This document shows positions 11,945 through 22,057 of a stretch of DNA of 64,000 nucleotides, piece after piece. Source of the stretch: Bisporella sp. PMI_857 (lineage: Eukaryota; Ascomycota; Leotiomycetes; Helotiales; Helotiaceae). Location: assembly GCA_021307315.1 (NCBI GenBank), contig JAJSPD010000057.1, forward strand, positions 62,001-126,000. Reading direction: 5' to 3'. The position numbers were made by a program, and so were the translations under genes. Every line of letters begins with the position of its first letter. Within the stretch, counting starts at the first letter, position 1. A model generated the notes under the pieces. That model was not told where the DNA came from and did not search any database. It worked only from the letters and a program-made list of their open reading frames with translations.

Positions 11945-13039
11945 CTATTCAAGCAACGCCTTGACCCAACGTTCTGCAGGTTTCTCTTCTGTATCATACA
12001 ATGCCTGACCGACAAGCTCAGCGTAAGGCTCTTTCCCGTTCGCTGAATCCATGGCAGAACGCATCTCTGCCTCTGTCACAACCCCGTTTCGTGCCGTAAA
12101 CTCGATTAGATTTCCATCATTGTGACGAGCATAGGTAAATTGAGGGGTCTGTCCATATATCCATTGGGGCGATGTGAGCTCTTCATATCCTTTCATAACC
12201 TCTGATACTCTTAAATCGTCCTCCGAAACCTCTACGGCCGGCTCGTCTTGTCCGTAGAGCTTGACAAACTCCGACGACACAGCCTGGATGAACGTCTCGT
12301 TTGGTATATGCGGCGCAACATTCGCAATTTCTGAAGGTACGCTCTCTACCCCTCGAGCAGTAATATATGGTTTGGCAGGGGCTTTCAGGTAGAGGCCAAT
12401 CTTTCCTAGATTCGGCGCAGATAATAAACAAGTCCCATGGTGCAGCGATCGTAGCCTCGTCAGCTTATAAGCCGAACCCGAAATCTTGAAAGGCCGCAGT
12501 TCTCCTTCGAATGGATTATTTGTTTTTGCGTCCTTACCATTCCTATCTTGAACAATATCATGCCTTTTATTGACCCTTGTATTTCTTGCTCCCACACTTT
12601 GCAAGGCGCGCACCACCATCTCAGCATGTTTATCACGGTCGAATATGGAGGTAGGACATATGACGCTATAATTGACATTTCCCTCATCATGGAAGACTGT
12701 TCCTCCACCGGAGCGTCGGCGTACAAGATCAAACCGTTCTTGTTGAAGGAGCCTAATATTCGCTTCTACCCAGGGATTCTGGTTGCGACCAATTATTACG
12801 CTGGGACGATTTGTATATAGAAACAAGACTTTCGATTCTGGTGCGCTCTTCTGCAGAAGATAGTGTTCGATCGAGAGGTTGAGGTAGGGGTCGTTGCTCC
12901 TCGAAATGTAGACTCGGGATGTGCTTGCAGGATCTGCAGCTGCAGATGTAAAATCCGAGTATCTTCGCACGCTGATGTACTCTCGACTTGTTGGGATTCG
13001 AATCCGCAGCACAGGCATTAACCCCCTTGAAGGAGCCAT
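11945..13039 (-). CDS. mitochondrial lipoate-protein ligase A (LplA/AIM22-type)
   Basis: An uninterrupted frame of 364 residues. It attaches lipoyl groups to Lys of dehydrogenase E2 subunits and GcvH. The basic, Arg/Ser-rich start (MAPSRGLMPVLRIRIPTSRE) looks like a mitochondrial targeting peptide. The biotin/lipoate ligase fold is shown by VIIGRNQNPW (about residues 81-90), RRRSGGGTVFHDEGNVNYSV (about 107-126) and FKISGSAYK with the substrate-activating Lys. LHHGTCLLSAPNLGKIG follows. The C-terminal accessory domain includes a WIYGQTPQF motif as in bacterial LplA. Divergent from chorismate synthase with about 216 nt between start codons. Confidence 0.9.
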   Translation of the reverse strand: MAPSRGLMPVLRIRIPTSREYISVRRYSDFTSAAADPASTSRVYISRSNDPYLNLSIEHYLLQKSAPESKVLFLYTNRPSVIIGRNQNPWVEANIRLLQQERFDLVRRRSGGGTVFHDEGNVNYSVICPTSIFDRDKHAEMVVRALQSVGARNTRVNKRHDIVQDRNGKDAKTNNPFEGELRPFKISGSAYKLTRLRSLHHGTCLLSAPNLGKIGLYLKAPAKPYITARGVESVPSEIANVAPHIPNETFIQAVSSEFVKLYGQDEPAVEVSEDDLRVSEVMKGYEELTSPQWIYGQTPQFTYARHNDGNLIEFTARNGVVTEAEMRSAMDSANGKEPYAELVGQALYDTEEKPAERWVKALLE

Positions 13040-13255
13040 ATTGATTGTTTACTTGAAAACAACGATTGGAGCGTTGTCGGAAGAAGATTTAAGAAGTGTC
13101 ATGCAGCTTTGACCAATCAATTGGATCAATCAGATCCCTCACCCCACAGTTCGGAGTCATCAGGCTGAGCTGATAAAAAGTTGAAATGGCATGTAACCAA
13201 GACCCCTCCAAGTCCGGACTTTCCTTTATTTTCACCACAGTGCTCAAAATACAAG
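13040..13255. promoter_or_regulatory. bidirectional promoter, lipoate ligase / chorismate synthase
   Basis: Only 216 nt separate the two divergent start codons. A palindrome CCAATCAATTGG at 13113-13124 places a CCAAT box on each strand close together, a plausible site for the Hap/CBF complex. No TATA box is obvious. Confidence 0.45.
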
Positions 13256-14616
13256 ATGTCTACGTTCGGAACCTACTTCAAGGTCACCACGTATGCTAGC
13301 TCCTTAAATATCACTATCTGCAAAATTCTAACAAAATTTACAGCTATGGCGAATCTCACTGTAAATCCGTGGGTTGTGTCGTTGACGGTGTACCTCCAGG
13401 AATGGAGCTTACAGAAGAGGATATTCAACCACAGATGACCCGGCGGCGTCCTGGCCAGTCCGCGCTTACTACTCCGCGCGACGAGAAAGACAGAGTAGAA
13501 ATCCATTCCGGCACCGAGTTCGGCATCACCCTCGGAACACCCATCGGGATGATGGTGCGAAATCAGGACCAACGACCAAAGGACTATGGCAACAGCACCA
13601 TGGACCTCTATCCTCGACCCAGCCACGCAGATTGGACGTACCAGGAGAAATATGGCGTGAAGGCCAGCAGTGGAGGTGGGAGAAGCAGTGCGCGGGAAAC
13701 GATAGGACGGGTGGCTGCGAGTGGCATTGCAGAGAAATATCTGAGGCTGGCGCATGGAATAGAGATCGTGGCATGGGTTTCCTCCGTGGGAAACGTACAC
13801 ATGTTCCCTCCCACATCCGCACACCCAACACCTACATCAAACCCCGCGTTTCTCTCGCTAATCAACACCGTGACCCGAAAACAAGTTGACGAATTCGTGC
13901 CTGTGCGATGTCCACACCAAGAAGCCTCGGAGAAGATGGCAGAAGTGATTGCCGACTTCAGAGACAGGTCCGACAGCATCGGCGGCACCGTGACCTGCGT
14001 GATCCGCAACGTACCGAGCGGGCTGGGAGAGCCATGTTTCGACAAGATGGAAGCGATGCTCGCACACGCCATGCTCAGCATCCCGGCCTCTAAAGGGTTT
14101 GAGATCGGATCTGGATTTGCAGGTTGCGAGGTGCCAGGCTCGATCCACAACGACCCCTTCATCCGGGCGCCCGAGCTGCCTCCCCTAGAAACCGGAGCGA
14201 CGAGGAACGGGATCCCACGGCCGAAATTAACTACCAAGACCAACAACTCAGGCGGGATACAGGGCGGGATCACGAACGGTGCGCCAATCTACTTTAAAGT
14301 CGGGTTCAAGCCCGCGGCTACCATAGGGCAGGAGCAGAGAACCGCGACGTACGACGGGGAGTCGGATGGGATATTAGCAGCCAAAGGACGACACGATCCG
14401 TGCGTGGTACCGAGAGCGGTACCAATCGTAGAGGCGATGGCATCATTGGTGGTGATCGACGCATTAATGGCACAGCAGGCAAGGCAACAGACAAGGAGCC
14501 TCCTGCCCCCTCTCAAAAACATCATTCCGGCAAGCAAGACGACGGTAGGCGGGGAGGACGCGCTCGAGAAGCAAAAGATCAACGCACAAGGCGTCAACGG
14601 GCTGAAAGATGCATAG
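13256..14616 (+). CDS. aro2: chorismate synthase
   Basis: This enzyme makes chorismate from 5-enolpyruvylshikimate-3-phosphate, the last step of the shikimate pathway, in the cytosol; the fungal form is bifunctional with its own NADPH-dependent flavin reductase. Exon 1 is 13256-13290 (12 codons), exon 2 is 13344-14616, and the 53-nt intron has a CTAAC branch. The product has 435 residues, like the Neurospora enzyme and longer than yeast Aro2. Signature runs are visible: [15 protein letters not shown] across the junction, [22 protein letters not shown]-like [39 protein letters not shown] at about residues 140-155, and [11 protein letters not shown] near 302. The Ser/Pro and Lys-rich C-terminal tail is variable. 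A pre-start leader carries no uORF of note. Confidence 0.95.
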
Positions 14617-14640
14617 AGGAAGGGGAAAAAAAAGGAGTCT

Positions 14641-14664
14641 TGTTTTTTTTTTAAAAAAAAAACA
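14641..14664. repeat. T10/A10 perfect palindrome
   Basis: TG, ten T, ten A, then CA form a 24-nt perfect inverted repeat 25 nt past the chorismate synthase stop. It may serve as 3'-processing signals on both strands, or be slippage-derived. Confidence 0.5.
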
Positions 14665-15120
14665 GAAGCATTTGGGATGGGGGGCAGGAAATTTGGGCTG
14701 CGGGCGTTTCAACATACGTGCATGCGCCACCTGGGATTTTTCCTTCTCGGGAAGAGAAACGTGGATATGTGTATATATGCATGACAAGAGCATGAATCAT
14801 AGATGACGAGCCTACTGAGGTTTCCTGATACGAGCTTTGACGATGGTCTCGACGTGGACGCAACATGTAGAGACTGTTCACTTTTAAACCCCCCCACCCC
14901 TAAATAGGCAGCGTTGCTCCGTATTTAAGCGAGGAAGCAGTAAATAAGGTCAACTACCTCCCATTATCCCAAAGCTGAACAGGAAAGCACACGATGCGAG
15001 CAGCGCACATCATGAAATATACCATTTTCATTCTAGAAAACCCGTCCTACATGCTCCCAAACGCCGAATCCGGGGGTATCTCTCTATTCCGAGAACGCCA
15101 TCATGACCAGTCCGTTTCAA

Positions 15121-15164
15121 TCCAATCCAATCCAATCCAGTCCAGTCCGATCCGATCCGATCCA
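15121..15164 (+). repeat. pentanucleotide microsatellite TCCRR
   Basis: Nearly nine units in ordered blocks: three TCCAA, two TCCAG, three TCCGA, then TCCA. It lies close to the 3' end of the CENP-N homolog. Confidence 0.8.
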
Positions 15165-15211
15165 TTGCATCTCCCAGCGAGATATTAGGCCGGGGGGAGG
15201 AGGTTATATTT

Positions 15212-16654
15212 CTATAGCCCGCTTCCTTTATATCCCCTGATCCTCCCATCCCTCACCACGCCAACGCTGACGCCTTCCTCGCCCGTCATCCAGCCGGGCA
15301 TTCTGGTCCCGTCGATGATGCCTTCTTCGACGAGGGAGCGCAGGCCCGCGAAGACGTGCGTTCCGTGGAAGGTGACCCTGATATCCGGGCGCCATTCGTC
15401 GTCTTCCTCCGCCTCTTCTTCATCATCGCCTTCTGCAGCTGCACGCGCATCCCGCCGAGGATACGGGTCTTCGAGACGGATATCTAGCCGTTCGATACCA
15501 TTCCCGTCATCACTGCGCGCGGACTTGCCGAAGCGTCCTTGCGCGATTTTCTTTCGGTGGGTTATCGCATCTTCGGTATCTACGTGTTTCCGCTTCATCC
15601 CCAGCGGCAGCTTCGTTACGTTCCTGTCGACCTCCTCCAACGCCGGACTCGGCTCTTCTTCGCTCCTTGCTAAATTGAGCGGGTTATCCTTCTCATTCTG
15701 ATCCTCCGCGTACACTCCCCACCCTCCACTTGCTGCATTCGTCCTCCCGCCACCGCGAGCCCTACACAGCGCGTCCAGGTTCCTTGCGCTCAGATTCGTA
15801 GGTTCTAGGGTGTACCTCTCGCGTGGTTTGCTCATCGCCTTCGGGATGCCTTCCACCACCAGCTTCTTCAAACTTTTACTCTCGGCCCTCGAGCCCGGTT
15901 TCCCGGCTTCGAGAGATGAGTTGGTGAGGGAGACGTACACAAACGGCGATGCATCGGGGAAGGCGACAAAGATGGTCTTACTGGCGTCGAAGGTCAAGGT
16001 TTTTGTTGCGGAGGAGGAGAGTGCGAGGGAGGTGTTGTATGGTGAGTCGATGATGTATATCCTTAAAATCCATAACGGGAGGCTGGAGTGGCGGTCAAGA
16101 TTAAAATGCGCTTTCACGTCCGGAAGGACTTCTTTCTGTAAATTCTGCAAAAAAGTCGCGGGGTGGAACCTGGGTATTGCCTTTTTTGCTTTCTCTGGAG
16201 GCGGTGATGATGAGAAGTCAGAGGACAGCGGGACGATCTTCATGGCGGTCCATTTTTGAGACACTGGGTGGTCGTAGAGGTACTGCATGTCTATCATGGC
16301 CAGCTGGTATAATGTGAGGCCTGTCCGCCAGTCGCCTTCCATGACGCGCTCTACCACATCGCGTTTGCTGCCTCTCTGGGCCTGTAGTTCGGTGTAGAGC
16401 TCCTGAAGCTCTTTCAGAGACGCAGAGGGGGGGTAGAGGTCCTGCTCGTCCACCTCTTCATCCTCAGACAGCAAATACGGAGCCGTGACTGTCTGATTGC
16501 GCTCATCGAGCCAGTCGAGGCATAGCGACAAGAGGCTGGGCCGCGCCAACCGATATAGAGCTTTGGCTACCGCAGGATGGTTCGCAGGGACGATTTGAGC
16601 TGGCGACAGCGAGGTCGTGGTGGGAATTGAAATAGCAAACGCGGCGGATCCCAT
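15212..16654 (-). CDS. inner-kinetochore protein Chl4/Mis15/CENP-N
   Basis: 480 residues in one exon. CENP-N/Chl4 proteins belong to the constitutive centromere-associated network and bind CENP-A nucleosomes with CENP-L/Iml3. The N-terminal third matches the family: LYRLARPSLLSLCLDWLD (about residues 33-50), then RDVVERVMEGDWRTGLTLYQLAMID (about 98-122) and YLYDHPVSQKWTAMK. The central part has the beta-rich RLYIIDSPYN-like segment and TIFVAFPDASPFVYVSL. The C-terminus carries the dimerisation region RVTFHGTHVFAGLRSLVEEG and PGWMTGEEG. A variable insert at about 320-410 ends in an acidic run. The gene has its own promoter upstream, divergent from the bZIP gene about 1.4 kb away. Confidence 0.85.
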   Translation of the reverse strand: MGSAAFAISIPTTTSLSPAQIVPANHPAVAKALYRLARPSLLSLCLDWLDERNQTVTAPYLLSEDEEVDEQDLYPPSASLKELQELYTELQAQRGSKRDVVERVMEGDWRTGLTLYQLAMIDMQYLYDHPVSQKWTAMKIVPLSSDFSSSPPPEKAKKAIPRFHPATFLQNLQKEVLPDVKAHFNLDRHSSLPLWILRIYIIDSPYNTSLALSSSATKTLTFDASKTIFVAFPDASPFVYVSLTNSSLEAGKPGSRAESKSLKKLVVEGIPKAMSKPRERYTLEPTNLSARNLDALCRARGGGRTNAASGGWGVYAEDQNEKDNPLNLARSEEEPSPALEEVDRNVTKLPLGMKRKHVDTEDAITHRKKIAQGRFGKSARSDDGNGIERLDIRLEDPYPRRDARAAAEGDDEEEAEEDDEWRPDIRVTFHGTHVFAGLRSLVEEGIIDGTRMPGWMTGEEGVSVGVVRDGRIRGYKGSGL

Positions 16655-18020
16655 GGTTGCGTAGCCTATATTCTGTTAATCAGATGCGGGTGTCATAACA
16701 CTTTTTTCGGCGCTGGATTGTTATGCAGTTCTCGGTGTCGCAATAATGGTACACGAACTCGTTTAGTCGCGATGTGACGCGTCGGGCCAATGGTTTTCAG
16801 GGTGGAGACAAGAGCATGTGGTGAACCCTGAAAATTGGCGTAAAGCTTTTTTCAGCCAGAGTATAACCGAACGAAACCCGTGATCTAGACCTAGACAGGC
16901 TTAGTGTGCGTGTTTGGCGGATCTGGCTTAGCTAAGCAGTTTTCGTGGGTGGACACCATTTTTGCACGAGTCGCCCCGCGCGCCCTCCGATTTTACTCCG
17001 GAGAAGTGTTTGATATTTTATTTTATTTTCAGTGGTCATACTTTGTACGTGTGACGCTACTTATCTCGGGTCTTATTTACGGTTACTACAAGTAGTAAAG
17101 CTGGTCAATCACATGAAGGGGAAAAGTTGAAAAGATGACAATACCGTAAGTACCAAGTAAGGGATCCAATATCCAAAAGGATGATGGCGACTCATCGGGG
17201 TTTGAACTGAATTGAGTTGAAATCGCATTAAGAAAACATCCCAATATGATATCACGTCCTCGCATTTTTGTGATTAATGAGCACCGGTCATGCTTTGTTT
17301 TAACCGCGGCCCACGCCCTTTGGGGGGTTGGCGGAGTGGGTGGATGGCAACCCCCCACTATCTTCTTTTATTTTGGTTTGTGCATGTACCCTTGGTAGGC
17401 GCTGGTTTAGTTACAAGATGATTCAATTATAGTACTGTAGTTTAGTGTGTGGGCAAAAAGAGGGAAAAAAAACCAACAGATTTTTTTAGTAAGCCGAGAA
17501 TCGCCAAGGAAATGGTGGGGCAAACGATGAGCGTACAGTAATTCCTCAAAGGAACCCCCCACCCACTCTCGACGACTCATCAACCCACCCCAACCCATCC
17601 TATCATCCATTTCGCCTTGATCAAATCCTACTTGCTTCTTTTCTCCTCTTTGTTTTCCTCCCCCTCCCCAGACTACCAGCTTATCGATCGCATCCTAGAC
17701 GAAACACACATCTTATCATTGAAAATTACTGCTCCTGCACAAGGCAGTTCGTTTTCACTCAAACGCGGTCGGAGTCAGCCAGCGATACCATCAAAGGTGA
17801 CGCTCTCTCCGCTCGGCAACCCCCCTAGGCCATACCGCAACAAAGAAGCAGGACGCAAGACTTGGTCCCCCCTCATCTCGACAAAGTCAACTTGAAACAA
17901 ACTTGAGTATACGGTACAAGCTCTCTTCCTCCCTTTGCGAACACTTCCTATCGCATCATATAAACGGGTGCGACGGACGGACGGACGGACGGACAGCGGC
18001 AGCAGAAGAAGATCGCAACT
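16655..18020. promoter_or_regulatory. long divergent upstream region, CENP-N homolog / bZIP regulator
   Basis: 1.37 kb without a convincing gene. The right 400 nt are C/T-rich and probably transcribed as the bZIP leader. It contains a 92-codon AUG-initiated frame (17617-17895) that could act as an upstream ORF but lacks recognisable homology, and a GGAC tetranucleotide repeat just before the start codon. Confidence 0.4.
17972..17994 (+). repeat. GACG tetranucleotide repeat in the bZIP leader
   Basis: Six near-perfect tandem GACG units, ending 27 nt before the ATG at 18021, so probably within the 5' untranslated region. Confidence 0.75.
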
Positions 18021-19378
18021 ATGTCATACAATAGCAGAAATCGGGTGAACATGACGGATTATGTGAACAACTTGAACATCGTGGTTCCCCCAAATACCCA
18101 AGACCTCCAGAAGGCCACCGACGACTACAACACGGCAGACGAGGACCTGGCGATATGGTCGAACACTCAGTTCTCCGAGGATTTAGGTCCATATACAAAT
18201 CCAGACTATCCTTTTGGAGGGGATCAAATCATTACACCAGCGGAGTTGGAGTTCAAGCCTCTTGACAAAGCATTCGACTTTGACAATGGTAAGCAACACT
18301 TTGATATACCGTTCTTTGCACGATGTTTTGGGTTACTTCTTTCGTTTATTTAGAGTCACTTGGAAGAGTATTGGGGAGGCTCGATGTCGTCGCCACCATC
18401 AATAATGGTTCGACGTCGTCCAGCTGTCTGCCTTTCCCAGTGCTGACCTGACCCCGCTGCATGCAATCCCTATCTACAAGACTCAGATTGGGCCCGGTGA
18501 CTGGCTGTTAGTCGGCCGCACGTGCGTTGATTTGCAGCTCTCGTTGTGGTGAGTGCATTTATCCCAGCGGACTTGGGGTCATGACGCCTTACACAAGAGT
18601 TTTACCGACATATTGCACCATATCACGTGCGCTTCCCGCAGCTGCCCTCTCGACCTCCGAAAGAGTGTCCCCCACAGTCCTCCTCCTCATTCCTGTCTTT
18701 CGCAATCTCTCTCAGGCATCGCAGCTGTTATCTCTATCTCTCTCTTTCTCCGCTCCACTCTTGTCCCGCCTGAGTGCGGCATCTTGTTCAGGCATCTTCT
18801 TCTGCTTGGCCGTTAAGGGAAATCATGCTAACCATGTAATCATGGAACGATCAGACTATAACTTCAACTTCGATTTCCCACAAACCCAACCTTCTGTCTA
18901 CACCGCCGAAGCTCATGCTCACGCTCACCCACACCCAATTCAAACCAATGGCTTCCACCACCCTCCTGCACCCTCCACAGCCGCCTCCCCAACCAATCTC
19001 ACCTCTCCCGCCGTTGGCGAGAAGCGAAAGACAGCCCAGGCCGCGTCGCCTACAAGCTACGAGGATTCCGCTCGTTTAGCTGCCGAAGAAGATAAGCGCC
19101 GCCGCAACACCGCTGCGTCTGCACGTTTCCGTGTCAAGAAGAAGCAGCGTGAGGCGGCTCTCGAGAAGTCTGCCAAGGAGATGGCTGATAAAGTTTCCGC
19201 CTTTGAGGAGAAGATCACGAAACTCGAGCTCGAGAACAAGTGGCTGCGCGATCTCGTCACCCGCAAGGCAGATACCAATCTAGACCTTACTGCTATGTGG
19301 AAGAAGCATATCGCCGAGCAAGATGGCCCCGAGCGGAAAGGTGCTGAACGCAAGGACGGCGTCGGAACAAAGGCTTGA
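18021..19378 (+). CDS. cys-3: bZIP sulfur-metabolism regulator, Cys3/MetR type
   Basis: Exons are 18021-18288 and 18855-19378, giving 263 residues. CYS3/MetR activates genes for sulfur uptake and assimilation when preferred sulfur is scarce. The N-terminus (MSYNSRNRVNMTDYVNNLN, then a DLAIW..TQF acidic stretch) resembles MetR-type activation regions. The DNA-binding part reads EDKRRRNTAASARFRVKKKQ (about residues 164-183), the basic region typical of this family rather than of GCN4/CPC1. A leucine zipper follows to about 235. The intron is unusually long (566 nt) but has GTAAGC donor, GCTAAC branch and CAG acceptor, and keeps phase. The frame of exon 2 is also open backwards into the intron to about 18527, so an internally initiated isoform is possible; ATG 18842 is another candidate start. 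Confidence 0.8.
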
Positions 19379-20743
19379 TCGTTTTCTTGGTTAAGAACTT
19401 ATTTCGATACTTGACGATCTGCATGTCTCATGGTCTTGGTTCAGCGGCGCCTTTGCTTTTTCTGCATACGGGAGGGAGTTTGATGGTGGGGAGGATATTT
19501 GAGATATCATACGCGAGTGTCAAGGGTGAATCTTGACCTCGTGCTTCTATTCTGAGGTTGATATCTAGGGGGGTGCGGTTGATTTTTCGTGGGTGGAGAT
19601 CATGGTTATTTGAGCATATCTGGACAATGGAAGAGCTATTTGTCACGTAGCGTCTTCGAATTCCATAGCCGTAATAAAAGAAGTAAAATCTAAATTCAAG
19701 CAATGCATTAAGCTTGTCATTCTCTTGGTTATTGAATCCCCCTTCTGATCTAAATGATTCTATGGATTTCGACTCGGGGATTTTCTTCGCCCAATTACTT
19801 TAGTGGTAAATTGCGGTGTGCGTAGCGAAAGCCAATTTCATGGTTCCCTCCACATGCCATATATATTCATTAGCAGTCTTTGATTACAAATTAACATTAA
19901 AAAATTACCCTCTCCAGGTTTCCTCCCTTTACGGGTTTCCTTCCTCCTAGAAGCAAAATCTCACGCATCGCTTCCAACCTCACGCCCCACCATCTACCAA
20001 CACCCTTCTCCTTCCGCCTGTAAGACCTAGGGGCTCCATCCGTCCGCTACACGGGTTTCCTGCTCAGATATGTCGTTTCTTCAGGTCCTTGTAGAGCCGT
20101 TCTTGGATCCACATGTCTAGCCATCGCAGATCTGTTTCGGCTTTTGTAGGCTAGGTATCATGTACGACCAGCTCCATGAGCAGGCACATGGATTATACTT
20201 TTGTCGATAACATCACATGTAAGAAACTCGGGTTCTTCACACACAAAAAAGGGTGGCGTGGAGGCTTAGTTGCAGGGTTAAGGCTTGATGGCTAGATGTC
20301 TAGCCTCTACAAGTTGCAAGCCTTTGGGATTATGGAATGCAGTATTTGATTCTGCTGTGGAGTGGGCCATCGACCGTGTAGTTTCTGTAGTTTCTGTAAT
20401 TTCTGGTAGCATCTGTAGTTAATCTTTGGAATTGCTATGATCCCCTTTCCGGAGACGGGCGCCGGAAACGCATAGGTAGCACCGCCTCGCCTTGCTCTAG
20501 AGAGTCTAACACTATGCATGACTGTGCTTGGATACTGCCTCAGTGGGGCTTGAGGGAAGTAGGAGGCACAGAGATATTCCACGAAGTGAACACATTCAGT
20601 GTTCGGTGATGCTGGTGCATGGCTTCGAAGGTAATCCCAGGTCCAAACAACGTTGATCGTAAGAGCTGATGTTCTAGGCATCTTCGCTTAATCGAATTAA
20701 AGAGGCACTGGGGATATATTACTCAGTGCAGACAATAGAGTAC
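19379..20743. other. convergent spacer, nothing firm
   Basis: 1.36 kb between the bZIP stop and the stop of the coiled-coil gene. A 124-codon minus-strand frame (20307-20681) is the only sizeable ORF; it has an LQKLQKLH repeat-like run but no domain, and was not called. Confidence 0.4.
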
Positions 20744-22057
20744 CTAGCCGCCTTTCTGTGTCTCAGATGGTGTTGGTGGTTCCTGGATGGGAGGGGTGGG
20801 CATTTGAACAGAGGATGGATTACTGACTACCGGTCCGTATGTAATTTTGCTGGACTCAGCGCTCTGAGTTCTTCCCTCTTTTTGCTCGTTCTCTAGAACG
20901 GTGATGGGAGTCACTTTCATTGCGGAAGCAGTGCTTGTGCTAGAATATGGACTTGAATATGCCGCCTGGACTACGTCATTCAGTTGCTTCGGTGCAGACC
21001 CTCCATTCTGACTGTTGGTCCTGGTTTCGTGAACTGCTGGAGTAGAACTTGAGAATGGATTCTTGGAGTATGTAGACGTGGCAGACTCTGGAGCCTTTGA
21101 GCCATCATTTAGTACATTTGAATCGGTAGGGCTAATCGGATCAACCTCTTCCAATGGCCTCGTATGTGGCGTCAGCCTTTGAACTTGTGAAGGCTCTTCC
21201 AACGTCACCAACCCCGTAGGAGGAATAACAAGCCTGCTTCCTCCCGCACCGAGCCATCGCGGTCCTGCAGTCCTATATGTGCTCGGCGGCGGCCCGTTCG
21301 GTAGCAGCGGATGGATCTTCTCACCCTTCTTGTCCTTGGGCACATTCCTTGGGGGCCCTACAGGTCTCTTCTGCGGAAGGGGCGGCATCGTAGATACAAC
21401 CCTAAACTCAGGCGCAACCTCCGTCGGCGGCGCAAACTCCTGCAACCCTGGTATCTGCCCCATTTCCCCCGTCAAACTCTCCCGGAACCGAGTCACGAAA
21501 ACCGGGTCCTGAAGCGCTGCATGGAAAGCCGTCTCCTTCATGATCTCTATCCCTTCATTGTCTAATGCGTCGAGAGCCGCAGAGTTGGCGTTTTGTACTG
21601 CGAGGATGCGCTCGTGCGACTCTTTGTGCAGGGCCTCGAGACGTTGGCGGTTCTCTGTCATGACGGTTTCTAGGCGCTCAGCGGCGCGCTGCTTTTCCGT
21701 TGCGATGCGGGAAGCAAGATCTAAGAGACGGTCATCGGCGTGCTGGACGATGGAGGTATCTCGAATCTTATCCCGCCAGGACGCACATATCGAATCGAAC
21801 TGGAATGGCGTCACAATCGGTGCGATTGTTCTTTGCGCGGCAGGTCCATGGAACGGAGTAGTGTGTGTATTGCTCTGAGGAATGTTGGGACTTGTGGCGG
21901 GCCAGTTAGGTCGAGGTGGAGGCGCAGGAGGTGCAGACCAGACATTCTGTCGTTTGGGGGCATGATCCGCCGACCAGTGCCCAGAACTAATGTCGCGCAG
22001 ACGCTTCGTTGGGTTCGTCACCATTCTAGTACGTGGTGGTTTCGTGGCATAAATCAT
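20744..22057 (-). CDS. hypothetical protein with central coiled coil, low-complexity ends
   Basis: 437 codons in one frame; the start may instead be Met12 (22024). The N-terminal 70 residues are basic and Pro/Asn-rich (DHAPKRQNVWSAPPAPPPRP). Residues about 85-170 form a charged heptad-like helical segment (RIATEKQRAAERLETVMTEN), followed by a short folded stretch (QDPVFVTRFRESLTGEMGQI). The C-terminal half is disordered, rich in Pro, Ser and Thr, with an SP/TP pattern suggesting phosphorylation. I do not recognise the family. The composition fits a nuclear scaffold or adaptor, but this is a guess. No neighbour suggests a role. Confidence 0.65.
   Translation of the reverse strand: MIYATKPPRTRMVTNPTKRLRDISSGHWSADHAPKRQNVWSAPPAPPPRPNWPATSPNIPQSNTHTTPFHGPAAQRTIAPIVTPFQFDSICASWRDKIRDTSIVQHADDRLLDLASRIATEKQRAAERLETVMTENRQRLEALHKESHERILAVQNANSAALDALDNEGIEIMKETAFHAALQDPVFVTRFRESLTGEMGQIPGLQEFAPPTEVAPEFRVVSTMPPLPQKRPVGPPRNVPKDKKGEKIHPLLPNGPPPSTYRTAGPRWLGAGGSRLVIPPTGLVTLEEPSQVQRLTPHTRPLEEVDPISPTDSNVLNDGSKAPESATSTYSKNPFSSSTPAVHETRTNSQNGGSAPKQLNDVVQAAYSSPYSSTSTASAMKVTPITVLENEQKEGRTQSAESSKITYGPVVSNPSSVQMPTPPIQEPPTPSETQKGG

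Larger units (their letters stand above)
14617..15211. other. convergent spacer with simple repeats
   Basis: It lies between the stop codons of chorismate synthase (+) and the CENP-N homolog (-). It holds a perfect T/A palindrome and a 5-bp microsatellite, listed separately; no gene. Confidence 0.6.

Noticed and set aside
13608..14273. 221-codon minus-strand frame
   Set aside because: It is antisense to chorismate synthase, whose frame is unmistakable; the open frame reflects codon bias.
19057..19353. 98-codon minus-strand frame
   Set aside because: Antisense to the bZIP domain; Ser/Arg-rich product typical of a shadow of Lys/Glu-rich coding sequence.
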